From Parabacteroides sp. (lineage in GTDB: Bacteria; Bacteroidota; Bacteroidia; Bacteroidales; Tannerellaceae): 64,000 nucleotides of DNA. This document shows, in pieces, positions 47,772 through 58,082 of the stretch (the first letter of the stretch is position 1; each line of letters begins with the position of its first letter). The notes below the pieces were generated by a model. The model did no database searches. It worked only from the letters and a program-made list of their open reading frames with translations, and had not been told where the DNA came from. The stretch covers positions 38,157-102,156 of the forward strand of contig JAQVCX010000002.1 of the NCBI GenBank assembly GCA_028689545.1, written 5' to 3'. Both the position numbers and the translations under genes were made by a program.

Positions 47772-50048
47772 ATGACAACATCTTTTTTCAAGCAAGGGTT
47801 CTTAGCGATAGGGATCACCTGTTGCATGCAGCTTTCCGCCGTGGAGAATCCTGTGGACTACGTGAATACGCTAGTTGGTACCCAATCCAAGTACGAGCTA
47901 TCTACCGGAAACACCTATCCGGCTACCGCCCTGCCTTGGGGTATGAACTTCTGGACCCCGCAGACCGGCGAGATGGGGAATGGCTGGACATACCGTTACG
48001 ACGCGGATAAGATACGGGGATTCAAGCAAACCCATCAACCGAGCCCGTGGATGAACGATTACGGGCAGTTTTCCATCATGCCTACCACCGAAGGCTTGGT
48101 CTTCGATGAGGAGAAACGGGCTAGCTGGTTCTCCCATAAATCAGAGGTTGCTACTCCCTATTATTATAAGGTATATCTGGCGGATCATGACGTGACTACC
48201 GAGTTGGTTCCGACGGAACGTGCGGCTAAGTTCCGCTTTACATTCCCGGAAACCAAGAAAGCGTATATCGTAATCGACGCTTTTGATAAAGGCTCTTATG
48301 TGAAGGTATTGCCCGCGGAACGTAAGATCATCGGTTATTCTACGAAGAACACGGGCGGCGTTCCTCGTAACTTTAAGAATTATTTCGTGATCCAGTTTGA
48401 TAAGCCTTTCACGTTCTCGTCTGCCGTTAAGAACGGAGCGATCCAGTTGGACGAGTCGGAGGTGAAGACAAACCATGCCGGCGCTATCATTGGCTTTGAG
48501 ACAAAGGCCGGCGAGGTGGTGCATGCTAATGTGGCTTCTTCCTTTATCAGTTCGGAACAGGCCGAGTTGAACTTGCGTGAGCTGGGAGATTCTAGCTTCG
48601 ATCAATTAGTGGCCAAAGGGAAAGATATCTGGAACCAGGAATTAGGCAAGATCGAGGTAGAGGATACGAACATCGATAACTTGCGTACGTTCTATTCTTG
48701 CTTGTATCGTTCCTTGCTGTTCCCCCGTAGCTTCTATGAGATCGACGCCAAAGGGCAAGTATTGCATTATAGCCCTTATAACGGTGAGGTCTTGCCGGGC
48801 TATATGTTTACCGATACCGGTTTCTGGGATACGTTTCGTTGTCTTTTCCCCTTCTTGAACCTGATGTATCCGGAGATGAACCAAAAGATGCAGGAAGGTT
48901 TGGTGAACGCTTATAAAGAGAGCGGCTTCCTGCCGGAATGGGCAAGTCCGGGCCATCGGGATTGCATGGTCGGCAATAACTCCGCTTCCGTGGTAGCCGA
49001 CGCTTATATCAAAGGCTTGAGAGGATACGATATCGAGATGCTTTGGGAAGCCTTGAAGCATGACGCGAATAGCCAATTGCCGAGAACGGCTTCCGGTCGT
49101 GTCGCTTACGAGGAGTATAATAAGCTGGGTTATGTACCGAATAATATCGGTATCGGGCAAAATGTGGCTCGTACTTTGGAATATGCTTATAATGACTGGA
49201 CGATTTATGCCTTGGGTAAGAAACTGGGCAAGCCGGCAAGCGAGATCGATATCTTCAAGCAACGGGCTAATAACTATAAGAATGTGTACGACCCGAACTA
49301 TAAGTTGATGGTCGGACGCTCTGATAAGGGCGAGTTCAACCCTAGCTTTAAAGGTACGGACTGGAGTCGTGATTTCTGCGAGGGAAATAGCTGGCATTGG
49401 AGTTTCTGTGTCTTCCACGACCCGCAGGGCCTGATCGACTTGATGGGAGGAAAGAAGGAATTCAACCACATGATGGACTCCGTCTTCAAGATGCCTAGTC
49501 GTTTGGGTATGGATAGCCGCGGTATGATCCATGAGATGCGTGAGATGCAGGTAATGAATCTGGGGCAATACGCCCATGGCAACCAACCGATCCAGCATAT
49601 GGTGTATCTATACAACTATTCCGGTGAGCCTTGGAAAGCTCAATACTGGGTACGTGAGATCATGCATAAGCTTTATACCGCCGAGGCGGATGGCTATTGC
49701 GGCGATGAGGATAACGGACAGACTTCCGCATGGTATGTGTTTTCTGCCTTAGGCTTCTATACCGTATGTCCGGGCACGGATCAATATGTGCTGGGAACTC
49801 CTTTGTTCAAATCCGTAAAACTACATCTGGATAATGGAAAGCAGGTGTTGATCCAAGCGGACAAAGCCGATCGGGAGAATCGTTACATCAAAGGCATGAA
49901 AGTAAACGGGAAGACATATACCCGCAATTTCTTGACACACGAGCAGTTGCTAGGTGGTGCGAAGATCCAATACCAAATGAGCGATACCCCTAATAAACAG
50001 CGAGGTACGGAGGATAGTGACCGCCCCTATTCATTCTCTTTGGAATAA
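47772..50048 (+). CDS. GH92 family alpha-mannosidase
   Basis: VNTLVGTQSKYELSTGNTYPATALPWGMNFWTPQTG; DTGFWDTFR; GNQPIQHMVYLYNYSGEPWKAQYWVREIM; CGDEDNGQTSAWYVFSALGFY. Confidence 0.96.
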   Translation: MTTSFFKQGFLAIGITCCMQLSAVENPVDYVNTLVGTQSKYELSTGNTYPATALPWGMNFWTPQTGEMGNGWTYRYDADKIRGFKQTHQPSPWMNDYGQFSIMPTTEGLVFDEEKRASWFSHKSEVATPYYYKVYLADHDVTTELVPTERAAKFRFTFPETKKAYIVIDAFDKGSYVKVLPAERKIIGYSTKNTGGVPRNFKNYFVIQFDKPFTFSSAVKNGAIQLDESEVKTNHAGAIIGFETKAGEVVHANVASSFISSEQAELNLRELGDSSFDQLVAKGKDIWNQELGKIEVEDTNIDNLRTFYSCLYRSLLFPRSFYEIDAKGQVLHYSPYNGEVLPGYMFTDTGFWDTFRCLFPFLNLMYPEMNQKMQEGLVNAYKESGFLPEWASPGHRDCMVGNNSASVVADAYIKGLRGYDIEMLWEALKHDANSQLPRTASGRVAYEEYNKLGYVPNNIGIGQNVARTLEYAYNDWTIYALGKKLGKPASEIDIFKQRANNYKNVYDPNYKLMVGRSDKGEFNPSFKGTDWSRDFCEGNSWHWSFCVFHDPQGLIDLMGGKKEFNHMMDSVFKMPSRLGMDSRGMIHEMREMQVMNLGQYAHGNQPIQHMVYLYNYSGEPWKAQYWVREIMHKLYTAEADGYCGDEDNGQTSAWYVFSALGFYTVCPGTDQYVLGTPLFKSVKLHLDNGKQVLIQADKADRENRYIKGMKVNGKTYTRNFLTHEQLLGGAKIQYQMSDTPNKQRGTEDSDRPYSFSLE

Positions 50049-50109
50049 GAAAACTAGGATGCCCATTGTAAGCATGTTACAATAGGCATTCTAATATTTT
50101 ATTAGATGT
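50041..50109. repeat. Three ~23-nt palindromic units between GH92 and MATE genes
   Basis: ...AGGATGCC / CATTGTAAGCATGTTACAATAGG / CATTCTAATATTTTATTAGATGT; ACAATAGGCATTCTAA matches 6696-6711 at 15/16 positions. Confidence 0.75.
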
Positions 50110-51483
50110 ATGGCAAACTCAAAAGAGATGACGGAAGGGGCTGTATTTCCCCTTCTATTCAGTTTCACGATGCCGTTATTGCTCGGAAACTTACTTCAGC
50201 AGACTTATTCCTTGATTGATGCCGCTATCGTGGGTCGGTTTCTTGGTATCAATTCGCTGGCTGCCGTGGGAGCCAGCACCTCGGTGATTTTCTTGATTCT
50301 GGGATTCTGTAACGGATGTTGCGCCGGCTTTGGCATTCCGGTAGCCCAGAAGTTTGGGGCGAGGGATTATGTGACGATGCGTCGTTACGTGGCGGTGGGG
50401 TTGCAATTGGCTACGGTGATGTCCGTGGTGATCGCCGCTGTCTCCGGTTTCTATTGCCGGGATATCTTGCGGGGGATGCAGACGCCCGGTAATATCTTCG
50501 ACGGGGCCTATGATTATTTGTTTGTTACCTTTATCGGTATTCCTTGTACATTCTTCTATAATTTGTTGGCAAGCATCATGCGGGCTTTGGGAGATAGTAA
50601 GACTCCGTTTTGGTTCTTGCTGTTCTCTACGGTCTTGAATGTATTCTTGGATCTATTCTGCATCTTGGTGTTAGGCTGGGGCGTGATGGGAGCGGCTATC
50701 GCTACGGTTTTCTCGCAAGGGCTTTCCGCCATTCTCTGCTATTTATATATGCTTCGGAAATTCCCGATCTTACGGGCTACTTCCCCCGAGGACCGAAGGT
50801 TTCATGCCGGGCTGGCCCGCACCTTGTTGGCGATGGGGGTTCCGATGGGATTGCAATTCTCTATTACCGCCATCGGCAGTATCATGTTGCAGAGTGCCAA
50901 TAATGCCTTGGGCACGGCCTGTGTCGCCGCCTTTACTTCCGCCGCCCGTATCAAGATGTTTTTCATTTGCGCTTTCGAGAGTTTGGGTATCGCCATGGCT
51001 ACGTATTGCGGACAGAATTATGGGGCGGGAAAGCCGGATCGTATTTTGCAGGGAATCAAGGTGAGCGCGTTGATGATGCTTACGTATGCCGCCGCTACAT
51101 GGATGATCTTGATGCTGGGATCTCGTTCGTTGGCCTTGTTGTTTGTGGCTCCATCCGAGGTAGAGATACTGGATTATACGGAGCAGTTCTTGCATATCTC
51201 TTGCTGGTTCTTCCCGGCTGTCGGGCTATTGTGTATCTTGCGTTACGCGATACAAGGGGTGGGTTTCAGCAACCTCGCGATGCTCTCGGGCGTTTCAGAG
51301 ATGATCGCACGTATCTTGGTGAGCTTGTATGCGGTTCCCGCTTTTGGATTCTTAGGTGTTTGCTTTGGTGATCCGTTGGCTTGGGTCGCCGCTGACTTAT
51401 TCTTGATACCGGCGTTTTGGTATGTCTATAAAAAGATAAAGAAAAGATTAGCTTATGAGAAAGTATCGGTGTCCGCAGTGTGA
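50110..51483 (+). CDS. MATE family efflux transporter
   Basis: 12-TM topology, TYSLIDAAIVGRFLGINSLAAVGAS, NLLASIMRALGDSKTPFWF, QNYGAGKPDRI. Confidence 0.96.
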   Translation: MANSKEMTEGAVFPLLFSFTMPLLLGNLLQQTYSLIDAAIVGRFLGINSLAAVGASTSVIFLILGFCNGCCAGFGIPVAQKFGARDYVTMRRYVAVGLQLATVMSVVIAAVSGFYCRDILRGMQTPGNIFDGAYDYLFVTFIGIPCTFFYNLLASIMRALGDSKTPFWFLLFSTVLNVFLDLFCILVLGWGVMGAAIATVFSQGLSAILCYLYMLRKFPILRATSPEDRRFHAGLARTLLAMGVPMGLQFSITAIGSIMLQSANNALGTACVAAFTSAARIKMFFICAFESLGIAMATYCGQNYGAGKPDRILQGIKVSALMMLTYAAATWMILMLGSRSLALLFVAPSEVEILDYTEQFLHISCWFFPAVGLLCILRYAIQGVGFSNLAMLSGVSEMIARILVSLYAVPAFGFLGVCFGDPLAWVAADLFLIPAFWYVYKKIKKRLAYEKVSVSAV

Positions 51484-51531
51484 TATCTCCAAAGATCCTG
51501 CCGCAGATCTATCCGGATTTGATAAGACAGA

Positions 51532-51578
51532 GGCATTTTTCCTAGGATGCTCATGGTATGGAGCTCCTAGGAAATGCC
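51532..51578. terminator. Inverted repeat between convergent MATE and RluA genes
   Basis: GGCATTTTTCCTAGGA...TCCTAGGAAATGCC. Confidence 0.6.
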
Positions 51579-51609
51579 GGTGATTGGATGTTGTATGATG
51601 CTCTTCTAT

Positions 51610-53250
51610 TTATTGGGCCGTGAATGGACTGTCGCAATGTATCTCTATCCTCTCGGAGGTGATAGGATGCGTGAACGCTAGGTATTCGGCGTGCAGATAG
51701 AGCCGTTCCGCCTTTCGCCCGTAAAGCTCGTCGCCAAGGATGGGGCAATGAAGCCCTTGGGGATGGGCGGCGTGTACCCGTAGCTGGTGGGTACGTCCGG
51801 TCAGGGGATAAAAGGCGATAAGGGTTTTCCCGGAAGTCCGTTCCAATACCCGGTAGCGTGTGAGGGCGGGTTTCCCGAACTCCTCGCTTACGATTTGCCG
51901 GGGCCTATCCAGAGGATCGGGGCATAGCGGGAGACGGATCTCGCCCTCCTCTTGGGATACTTCGCCCTCTAATAAGGCGATATACCTTTTCTGGATGGTC
52001 CGGTTCTTGAATTGGGCTTGCAGGTTCTGATGCGCTTCTTTAGTCTTGGCGGCGAGCAGCAAGCCTGATGTCGCCATATCCAAACGATGCACGATAATCG
52101 GACCGGTGGCTTCCGGATAAAGGATAGATAGCCTTTGATAGACCGAGTCCACATCTCCCTTACCGGGAACGGAGAGCATACCCGCCGGTTTATTGATGAC
52201 CAGCAAATAGTCGTCCTCATAAAGGATATCCAGCTTCGTCTCCCGGTGAGCGTCCGCCAACAACGGATTCTCATCTACCCGCAATCCCTGTAGCATATGG
52301 TCGAGGATCGGCTCGCATTTCCCTTTGCAAGCCGGATAATAATATCCATGGTGCCGAATCTCCGTCTTGGGGGAATCGCCCCACCAGAACTCTGCCATGG
52401 CGATCGGTTCCAACTGATGCTGGTAGGCGTATTGTAAGAGTTTGGGGGCGGCGCACTCACCCGCTCCCGCAGGCGGCGTACCTTGTGAGGTAGAAGCGAA
52501 CAGTTCGCATAAGTCCTTCACCTCGGCCCGGGCGTTTAGGATCCGGAATTGCTCGAACAGCTTGTGTTGCAAGGCAGCCGACCGTTGTTTGCGTTCTTGC
52601 TTCAGTTGCTCGATCTCTTGCTCAAGCCGATCCACATTGGCCTGTGCGTCCTCCTCAAAAGATCCTAGGAGCTTCGCTAGTTGGTTGTGGGTGGCTTTCG
52701 ATCGCTGGCTCTCTTTGATGAGAAGAGCGGCTTCCTCTTCGGTCAGGGGAGATTGCCGGCGTAGATCGCGTTCCTCCTTCATTTCCTTGAGTGTGGCTTT
52801 GGAGGATTGCAGCATGTGATCATTGAATTTGAGCATTTTCTTTAACACGATCCGTGCCTTCTCAAGGGCGGGTGAGGCTTGCAAGGATTGGATGCGGGCA
52901 TTGATCTCATTGATCTGCTCCTCCTCTTGCCGGAAGAAACCATCCGGTTGTAATAAGTCGTAGATCGGGGGAACGAAGAAGTGATGTACATTCTTTCCCG
53001 CTAGGTTACCGGAGAAAGCGGCCAGATAACCGACCGCTCCGGCGGGAGTACGAACCACCAATACGCCGAACATTTTGCCGGTTTGTAATTCTTCCGTCCA
53101 TTCGGTTTGTTCTTTTAGGTATGCCTGCGTCTCCTCGGCCGCCATTACGCATAGAGGATGCGGCGTGTAGTGGAAAGGATACGTGAATCGTTCCGGCAGG
53201 GAAATCGATTCTATCGATTGGGTAAAGGTATGAAACTTAGATTCCATCAT
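51610..53250 (-). CDS. RluA family pseudouridine synthase with N-terminal coiled-coil extension
   Basis: IVHRLDMATSGLLLAAKTKEAH, PLTGRTHQLRVHAAH. Confidence 0.94.
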   Translation of the reverse strand: MMESKFHTFTQSIESISLPERFTYPFHYTPHPLCVMAAEETQAYLKEQTEWTEELQTGKMFGVLVVRTPAGAVGYLAAFSGNLAGKNVHHFFVPPIYDLLQPDGFFRQEEEQINEINARIQSLQASPALEKARIVLKKMLKFNDHMLQSSKATLKEMKEERDLRRQSPLTEEEAALLIKESQRSKATHNQLAKLLGSFEEDAQANVDRLEQEIEQLKQERKQRSAALQHKLFEQFRILNARAEVKDLCELFASTSQGTPPAGAGECAAPKLLQYAYQHQLEPIAMAEFWWGDSPKTEIRHHGYYYPACKGKCEPILDHMLQGLRVDENPLLADAHRETKLDILYEDDYLLVINKPAGMLSVPGKGDVDSVYQRLSILYPEATGPIIVHRLDMATSGLLLAAKTKEAHQNLQAQFKNRTIQKRYIALLEGEVSQEEGEIRLPLCPDPLDRPRQIVSEEFGKPALTRYRVLERTSGKTLIAFYPLTGRTHQLRVHAAHPQGLHCPILGDELYGRKAERLYLHAEYLAFTHPITSERIEIHCDSPFTAQ

Positions 53251-53257
53251 TTATTTT

Positions 53258-54793
53258 TTATTTAAATAGACAATAAGCGTAAACGGCCGGTGCTGTAGGA
53301 TCTCCCTCTTGATACAATCCCGGGCGGGAGATACGATCCCATTGGATCAACGACCGGGTCTCTTTTGCGGAGAGAGCCTCGCCGACGATCTCGTTCCATG
53401 CTTGCCCGTCCTTACTCCAGTAAAACGTACTATGCGTACCGTCGGTCACTTTCATCCGTAGGTATAAAGGCGAGGCGGGAAGAGGCTGATCGGCCAATGG
53501 ATGCTCTTTCCCCTCTAGTATATATTTCAATATCAACCGGTCTCCGGCGCATCCGCAGGTGATCAGGTTATTCGCGTCTCCGTACATCGTGATTCCTTTC
53601 CAGCTGTCATTCCGGTTTACGATCGCTGTTTCCAATGTGTAATCCGGGGAGGTAGGGCGTAAGCAAAGCGCCGCTCCGGTCTTTACGCCGGGTTTCGGAG
53701 TACCGGATAGAGATAGATTGCCGTTCTTGATCTCGGCCTTCACATCCGCGTAAGGGTAGTTCCAACTCCATTCGGGACGTAAGCTAGCACCGGTGAAATC
53801 ATCTGAGAAATCGGATACGGGCACTTGTACGGACTCGGCAAATGGCATGGGTTGCGTGCGGCTCGCATATTCCCCGGTTACGAAGTGAGGCCAATGATCC
53901 TCACCCATTCTCACCTCTTGCAGGTAAGGTTGACGACCTTGGTAGAAGCCGCTTCCCGGCTGGTAAGCGTGGCATAGGTAATACATGCGTCCGTCCGGTG
54001 TTGTCGTAATCGTTCCGTGACCGATGGAGAGAACCTCCTTGCTTCCGTGCAAGATCGGGTTTCCTTGGTATTTCTCGTAAGGACCTTCCAGCTTCTTCGA
54101 GCGAGCCACGGATACGGCGTAATCGCTCTGCGGGCCGCAACAGCCTCTTACGGAATAAATGATATAGTAATATCCGTCTTGCTTAAACCAGTGCTGGCCT
54201 TCCATTCCTTGGCGTTCATCGTCACGTAGCAGGCTGAATGGCTTCCCGTCTAGGCGAAGTCCGTCGTCCGTCAGTTTGCAGGCCAATAGCTCGATGGGGC
54301 GATTGTCCAGCCCATAAGCTTTCCAACTGATATAAAGCTTTCCTTTATCCTCCAAGATAAAAGCGTCTATCGCCTCCTGCCCGAACTCTACTACCGGACC
54401 GCAATCCTTGAACTTACCGGTGGGAGAATCCGCTACGGCCACGCCGATACACGATATATTATCTGATTGCTTGCGGGCGGTATAATACACATACGTCTTA
54501 CCTTTATGATGAAACCATTCCGGCGCCCAAAAAGAAGACTTGATCCATTCCGGCTTCTCATCGAATACATGTCCGGCCGGTTTCCAGTTCACGAGATCCG
54601 TAGAGGTGAATATAGGATAATAGGGCGCCCATTCCGAGGATGTCCCGGTCGTGTAATAAGTCTGATCGATCCGGATAATGGATGGGTCGGCTACATCCCC
54701 ATGAATCACAGGGTTGCTGAAATAAGATTCTTGTTGCGCTAATCCGGTGGCCAAAGATGCGGCGCAGAAGAAAAGTGTGAAAATCTTTCTCAT
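53258..54793 (-). CDS. Glycoside hydrolase family 43 protein
   Basis: NPVIHGDVADPSIIRIDQTYYTTGTSSEWAP; GVAVADSPTGKF; C-terminal beta-sandwich. Confidence 0.93.
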   Translation of the reverse strand: MRKIFTLFFCAASLATGLAQQESYFSNPVIHGDVADPSIIRIDQTYYTTGTSSEWAPYYPIFTSTDLVNWKPAGHVFDEKPEWIKSSFWAPEWFHHKGKTYVYYTARKQSDNISCIGVAVADSPTGKFKDCGPVVEFGQEAIDAFILEDKGKLYISWKAYGLDNRPIELLACKLTDDGLRLDGKPFSLLRDDERQGMEGQHWFKQDGYYYIIYSVRGCCGPQSDYAVSVARSKKLEGPYEKYQGNPILHGSKEVLSIGHGTITTTPDGRMYYLCHAYQPGSGFYQGRQPYLQEVRMGEDHWPHFVTGEYASRTQPMPFAESVQVPVSDFSDDFTGASLRPEWSWNYPYADVKAEIKNGNLSLSGTPKPGVKTGAALCLRPTSPDYTLETAIVNRNDSWKGITMYGDANNLITCGCAGDRLILKYILEGKEHPLADQPLPASPLYLRMKVTDGTHSTFYWSKDGQAWNEIVGEALSAKETRSLIQWDRISRPGLYQEGDPTAPAVYAYCLFK

Positions 54794-55308
54794 GGTCTAT
54801 CGTATTTTTTTAAGATATTCTTACGTACGGTTCGCAAAGAGATTTGTAACAAATCCGGCTCTGCGAGATCAAGCAGCGTCTTGAATTCCTGTAATAACTC
54901 TGGAATCGGACGGCATAATTCATACCCCAATTTCATACAAAGCGTTTGCACGCCGGGTAATTCCTTCGCTGAAAGCATCCGGTCCAGGCAGAAGTTTAGA
55001 AAATCCACCCGTGGGGGATTCGCTTGGGGCTGTCGTAAAAGTAAATTCAAGAGAAGACGTCGCTTACCGGGATGCTCGCAGACCAGAATCTCGTTTATCA
55101 ATTCGTCTTGTTTATCGTATAGCCATTTATTCTCGTCAGCGGAAAAATGGCTGCAGGCCCATAATGCTTGATAACCGATGGTCTCGTCCCGATCGAAGAT
55201 CAAACCGTATAGTTCCGATTTTCGTTTCTGGCTTCCTTGCGCATATCTCAATATCTCATGGATATCCTCTATGTGGATGCGGTCTGATAATCTCTCTCTT
55301 AAATTCAT
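54790..55308 (-). CDS. Hypothetical HEAT-repeat-like protein, 4-nt overlap with GH43 gene
   Basis: All-helical repeat-like sequence; start/stop overlap 54790-54793. Confidence 0.65.
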   Translation of the reverse strand: MNLRERLSDRIHIEDIHEILRYAQGSQKRKSELYGLIFDRDETIGYQALWACSHFSADENKWLYDKQDELINEILVCEHPGKRRLLLNLLLRQPQANPPRVDFLNFCLDRMLSAKELPGVQTLCMKLGYELCRPIPELLQEFKTLLDLAEPDLLQISLRTVRKNILKKYDRP

Positions 55309-55363
55309 TTACAACATTGAATCTTATACCTCTTGATCTTTTTTGCCGTAAAGGTATAGCCTT

Positions 55364-55396
55364 TTTGGCAAACTTCCTTTAATTCTCTTACTTTTG
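55364..55396 (+). promoter_or_regulatory. Bacteroidetes-type promoter (TTTG-21-TACTTTTG)
   Basis: TTTG 55364-55367, 21-nt spacer, TACTTTTG 55389-55396. Confidence 0.65.
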
Positions 55397-55419
55397 TGCC
55401 CGATTATAAAAAAGAATGG

Positions 55420-56190
55420 ATGAATATACGATATGCGGATTTAGTAAGCGATCTGACAATTGATTGTAAGGACAACGGGGTTTGTTTCCAAGTGAAGGAC
55501 CGGTTGGACAAGATCAAGTCTCTATTGGAAGGCGGTTTGTATAAACTTGTAGAAGTAGGGGATTTATCCTTGGTCTATGCGAGAGGCGATGTAGCTCCTG
55601 AGGAATATAAGACCTTGGTGTCGACCCATATTGATTGTGTTTATTCCCGTTGTTTCTCGGAGGAGATTGATGATCGATACTGGATGGGTACGTTTGATAA
55701 TAGCGCTACGAACGCCGCTGTCATAGACCTGATGCTTCAAGGCGTATTGGATGATTCCGTCTTGATAGCCTTTACCGGTGATGAGGAGAAAGATTCCAAG
55801 GGCGCTGTTGAGGTAATGCGCTATCTCTCCGGATTATCTTGTGAGATCGATCATGCGGTAGTCTTGGATGTGACGAATGAGGGCTGGGAAGATGAGGCGA
55901 TGTTTACGATAGAGAATGATCGTGGGTTTGATATTCTTGCGGGCTTTCAAATAGTCAGTCTGCTCCAAGAAAGCGGCTATCCCTGTAATTTCTTGCATAA
56001 AGCGGAGCCCGATGAGACTTGGGAGTATGGCAAAGGGCTTCCGGATTTGTTGCCGCCTATTCCTTGCCTCAGCTTATGCCTGCCTGTTGACGGGGATATG
56101 CACGGAGAGGATGGTGTTCGTTTACGTAAGGACTCGATACCGGCTTATCAAGCTATTTTGAGGAAATTAGCGAATGTGCTTTTCACATAG
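55420..56190 (+). CDS. M20/M28-like metallopeptidase family protein
   Basis: VSTHIDCVYS, GTFDNSATNAAVIDLML, LIAFTGDEEKDSKGA; ATG 55420 chosen because GTG 55396 is at the end of the promoter element. Confidence 0.7.
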   Translation: MNIRYADLVSDLTIDCKDNGVCFQVKDRLDKIKSLLEGGLYKLVEVGDLSLVYARGDVAPEEYKTLVSTHIDCVYSRCFSEEIDDRYWMGTFDNSATNAAVIDLMLQGVLDDSVLIAFTGDEEKDSKGAVEVMRYLSGLSCEIDHAVVLDVTNEGWEDEAMFTIENDRGFDILAGFQIVSLLQESGYPCNFLHKAEPDETWEYGKGLPDLLPPIPCLSLCLPVDGDMHGEDGVRLRKDSIPAYQAILRKLANVLFT

Positions 56191-56252
56191 GCCCCGTCCG
56201 TTTCATCGGTGTACATTTCACTTGAGCGTATATAAATCCATTATCACTACAA

Positions 56253-56465
56253 TCATAAGATATTGTCTTTATTGGATAAGGAAGGATTCTCAAGATAATA
56301 GCATAGGTGGTCATATATTTGCCCATTATATATTAACTCCGCTTGATGAAGCAGTCCTTCGTATATAAATCCATTTTTCTCTAATACACGTTGTGAACGT
56401 AAGTTGTGAGGATAGCAGTTGGCTGTGATCAGATGCAAGTTCATTTGTGTGAAACCGTGATTCAT
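56253..56465 (-). pseudogene. C-terminal fragment of GNAT acetyltransferase
   Basis: NLHLITANCYPHNLRSQRVLEKNGFIYEGLLHQAELIYNGQIYDHLCYYL is the C-terminal half of a RimJ-like GNAT; N-terminal half missing. Confidence 0.8.
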
Positions 56466-56473
56466 AGATGATT

Positions 56474-57115
56474 CTATTTATTATCTAACGATAGTTTTTT
56501 TCGGTAATAAGAATTTGCTGTATAGAGTGCCGCGGCAGGATTGTTGCCGGTTACACGATCTTTGGTGACTAAGGTCGTAGCGTAAGCGTCTGAGTATTTG
56601 TAAAACAGGCTGTCGTGTCCTACGCAAAGTCCGATTACGACATTCAAATCTGTTTGTGCCTGGTTGAGCAAGCGAGCTTGTAGGATTGGGTTACACATGG
56701 AAGCTCCGATGGACTCGCATTCTTTGGGAATACCAATAGAGGACTTCTCTTTCCCCGCCACCTTACAGATGACGGAATAAGGCTCGAAACCATTTGCCCG
56801 TAAGATACGAGCGAAAATACGAGCCTCGTTCACTAAACCGATACAATTGGCGATGCCAATCTTATGGGCATTGATCTTGCGGGCGAATACCATGATTTCC
56901 TCAACACGGGTCCAGCGACAATAGCCCTCATATTCAACTTCGGCGCTGGCTACCATTACTTCATGATTATTTCCCTCCTCATACCGTTCTAGGGCCCATT
57001 CAAGATCCTTGGGATCCAGATGGGTTGTCAAGCAGAAATCGGGATAGGTACGATCCTTAAATTTACAGTTTTGTGTACCACAATCTACACAAGTAGGCTC
57101 TATGATCTTTTGCAT
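56474..57115 (-). CDS. DUF1847 domain-containing metal-binding protein
   Basis: TCVDCGTQNCKFKDRTYPDFC...ANCIGLVNEARIFARILRANGFEP...CNPILQARLLN. Confidence 0.9.
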   Translation of the reverse strand: MQKIIEPTCVDCGTQNCKFKDRTYPDFCLTTHLDPKDLEWALERYEEGNNHEVMVASAEVEYEGYCRWTRVEEIMVFARKINAHKIGIANCIGLVNEARIFARILRANGFEPYSVICKVAGKEKSSIGIPKECESIGASMCNPILQARLLNQAQTDLNVVIGLCVGHDSLFYKYSDAYATTLVTKDRVTGNNPAAALYTANSYYRKKLSLDNK

Positions 57116-57149
57116 GATAATTGGGAATAAGAGGGTTTACATAAAAGTT

Positions 57150-57977
57150 TTAATCCAGATAGATCATTTTCTTGGTCATCCCTCCGTCTATCGTAATATT
57201 CTCGCCATTAATGAAATCGTTCTCCTCTTGACAAAGGAATAGGCACATGCGGGCGATGTCCTCCGGCTTGCCTACTCGTCCGGATGGATGTTGGGCATGG
57301 TCTTCGGGGCGGAGCTGGTCGTAATCCTTATTCTGTATCCAGCCGGGGGCGATGGAGTTTACCGTGATGTGCCATTCCGAAAGTGATAAGGCTAGCGCAT
57401 GCGTCAAGGAATAGATACCTCCTTTCGAGGCGGCATATCCCTCGCTACCGGGTTCACTCATCAAGTAACGGGTGGAGCAGATGTTGATGATCCTGCCGTA
57501 TGGGTTCGGCGTATCAAGGGATTGCCGATGGAGTGCTAATTGCCGGGAGGTGATAAACGCCGGGCGTAAGTTTATGGATACGATCTTGTCGAAATCCTCT
57601 ACGCTTGTTTCCGTGATGGGCGAGAACTGACTGATACCCGCGTTATTGATGATAATATCAATATCTCCCCACTCCTCGATGATCTTTCGCAGGCAATCTT
57701 CCAACGCGGTTTTATCACTTACGTCCACGAGATGGAATTGCGTCCCGGTTTGTAGGGCAGTCTCTTTTCCCAAAGTCTCATTCTTGTCGCAGAAGGCTAC
57801 GCGATGTCCGGCACTTCTGAAAGCTTTTACGATCGCTTTCCCGATTCCCTCGGCTCCACCGGTGATGAAGACTCTTCTTGTTTTATGAAGTGTCTTCGTA
57901 GTATGTCCCGTTCTAGCGCCGGAGGATTTCCGGGCTTGGTATTCCGCATATTTATTCTCCAGATAATTGTCTGCCAT
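57150..57977 (-). CDS. SDR family oxidoreductase
   Basis: VFITGGAEGIGKAIVKAF, IINNAGIS, YAASKGGIYSLTHALALSL, INGENITIDGGMT. Confidence 0.94.
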   Translation of the reverse strand: MADNYLENKYAEYQARKSSGARTGHTTKTLHKTRRVFITGGAEGIGKAIVKAFRSAGHRVAFCDKNETLGKETALQTGTQFHLVDVSDKTALEDCLRKIIEEWGDIDIIINNAGISQFSPITETSVEDFDKIVSINLRPAFITSRQLALHRQSLDTPNPYGRIINICSTRYLMSEPGSEGYAASKGGIYSLTHALALSLSEWHITVNSIAPGWIQNKDYDQLRPEDHAQHPSGRVGKPEDIARMCLFLCQEENDFINGENITIDGGMTKKMIYLD

Positions 57978-58082
57978 GATTCAGTCGCTATTAAATAAGG
58001 ACAAATATAGTGTTTTTTAAATAAAGCCGGAAATTGCCATCTAAATAGCTTGTGGATTTGTTTTAATAGAAAAGTATTGATT

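Noticed and set aside
48642-49598. 318-aa antisense ORF over GH92
   Set aside because: Shadow ORF of conserved GH92 gene
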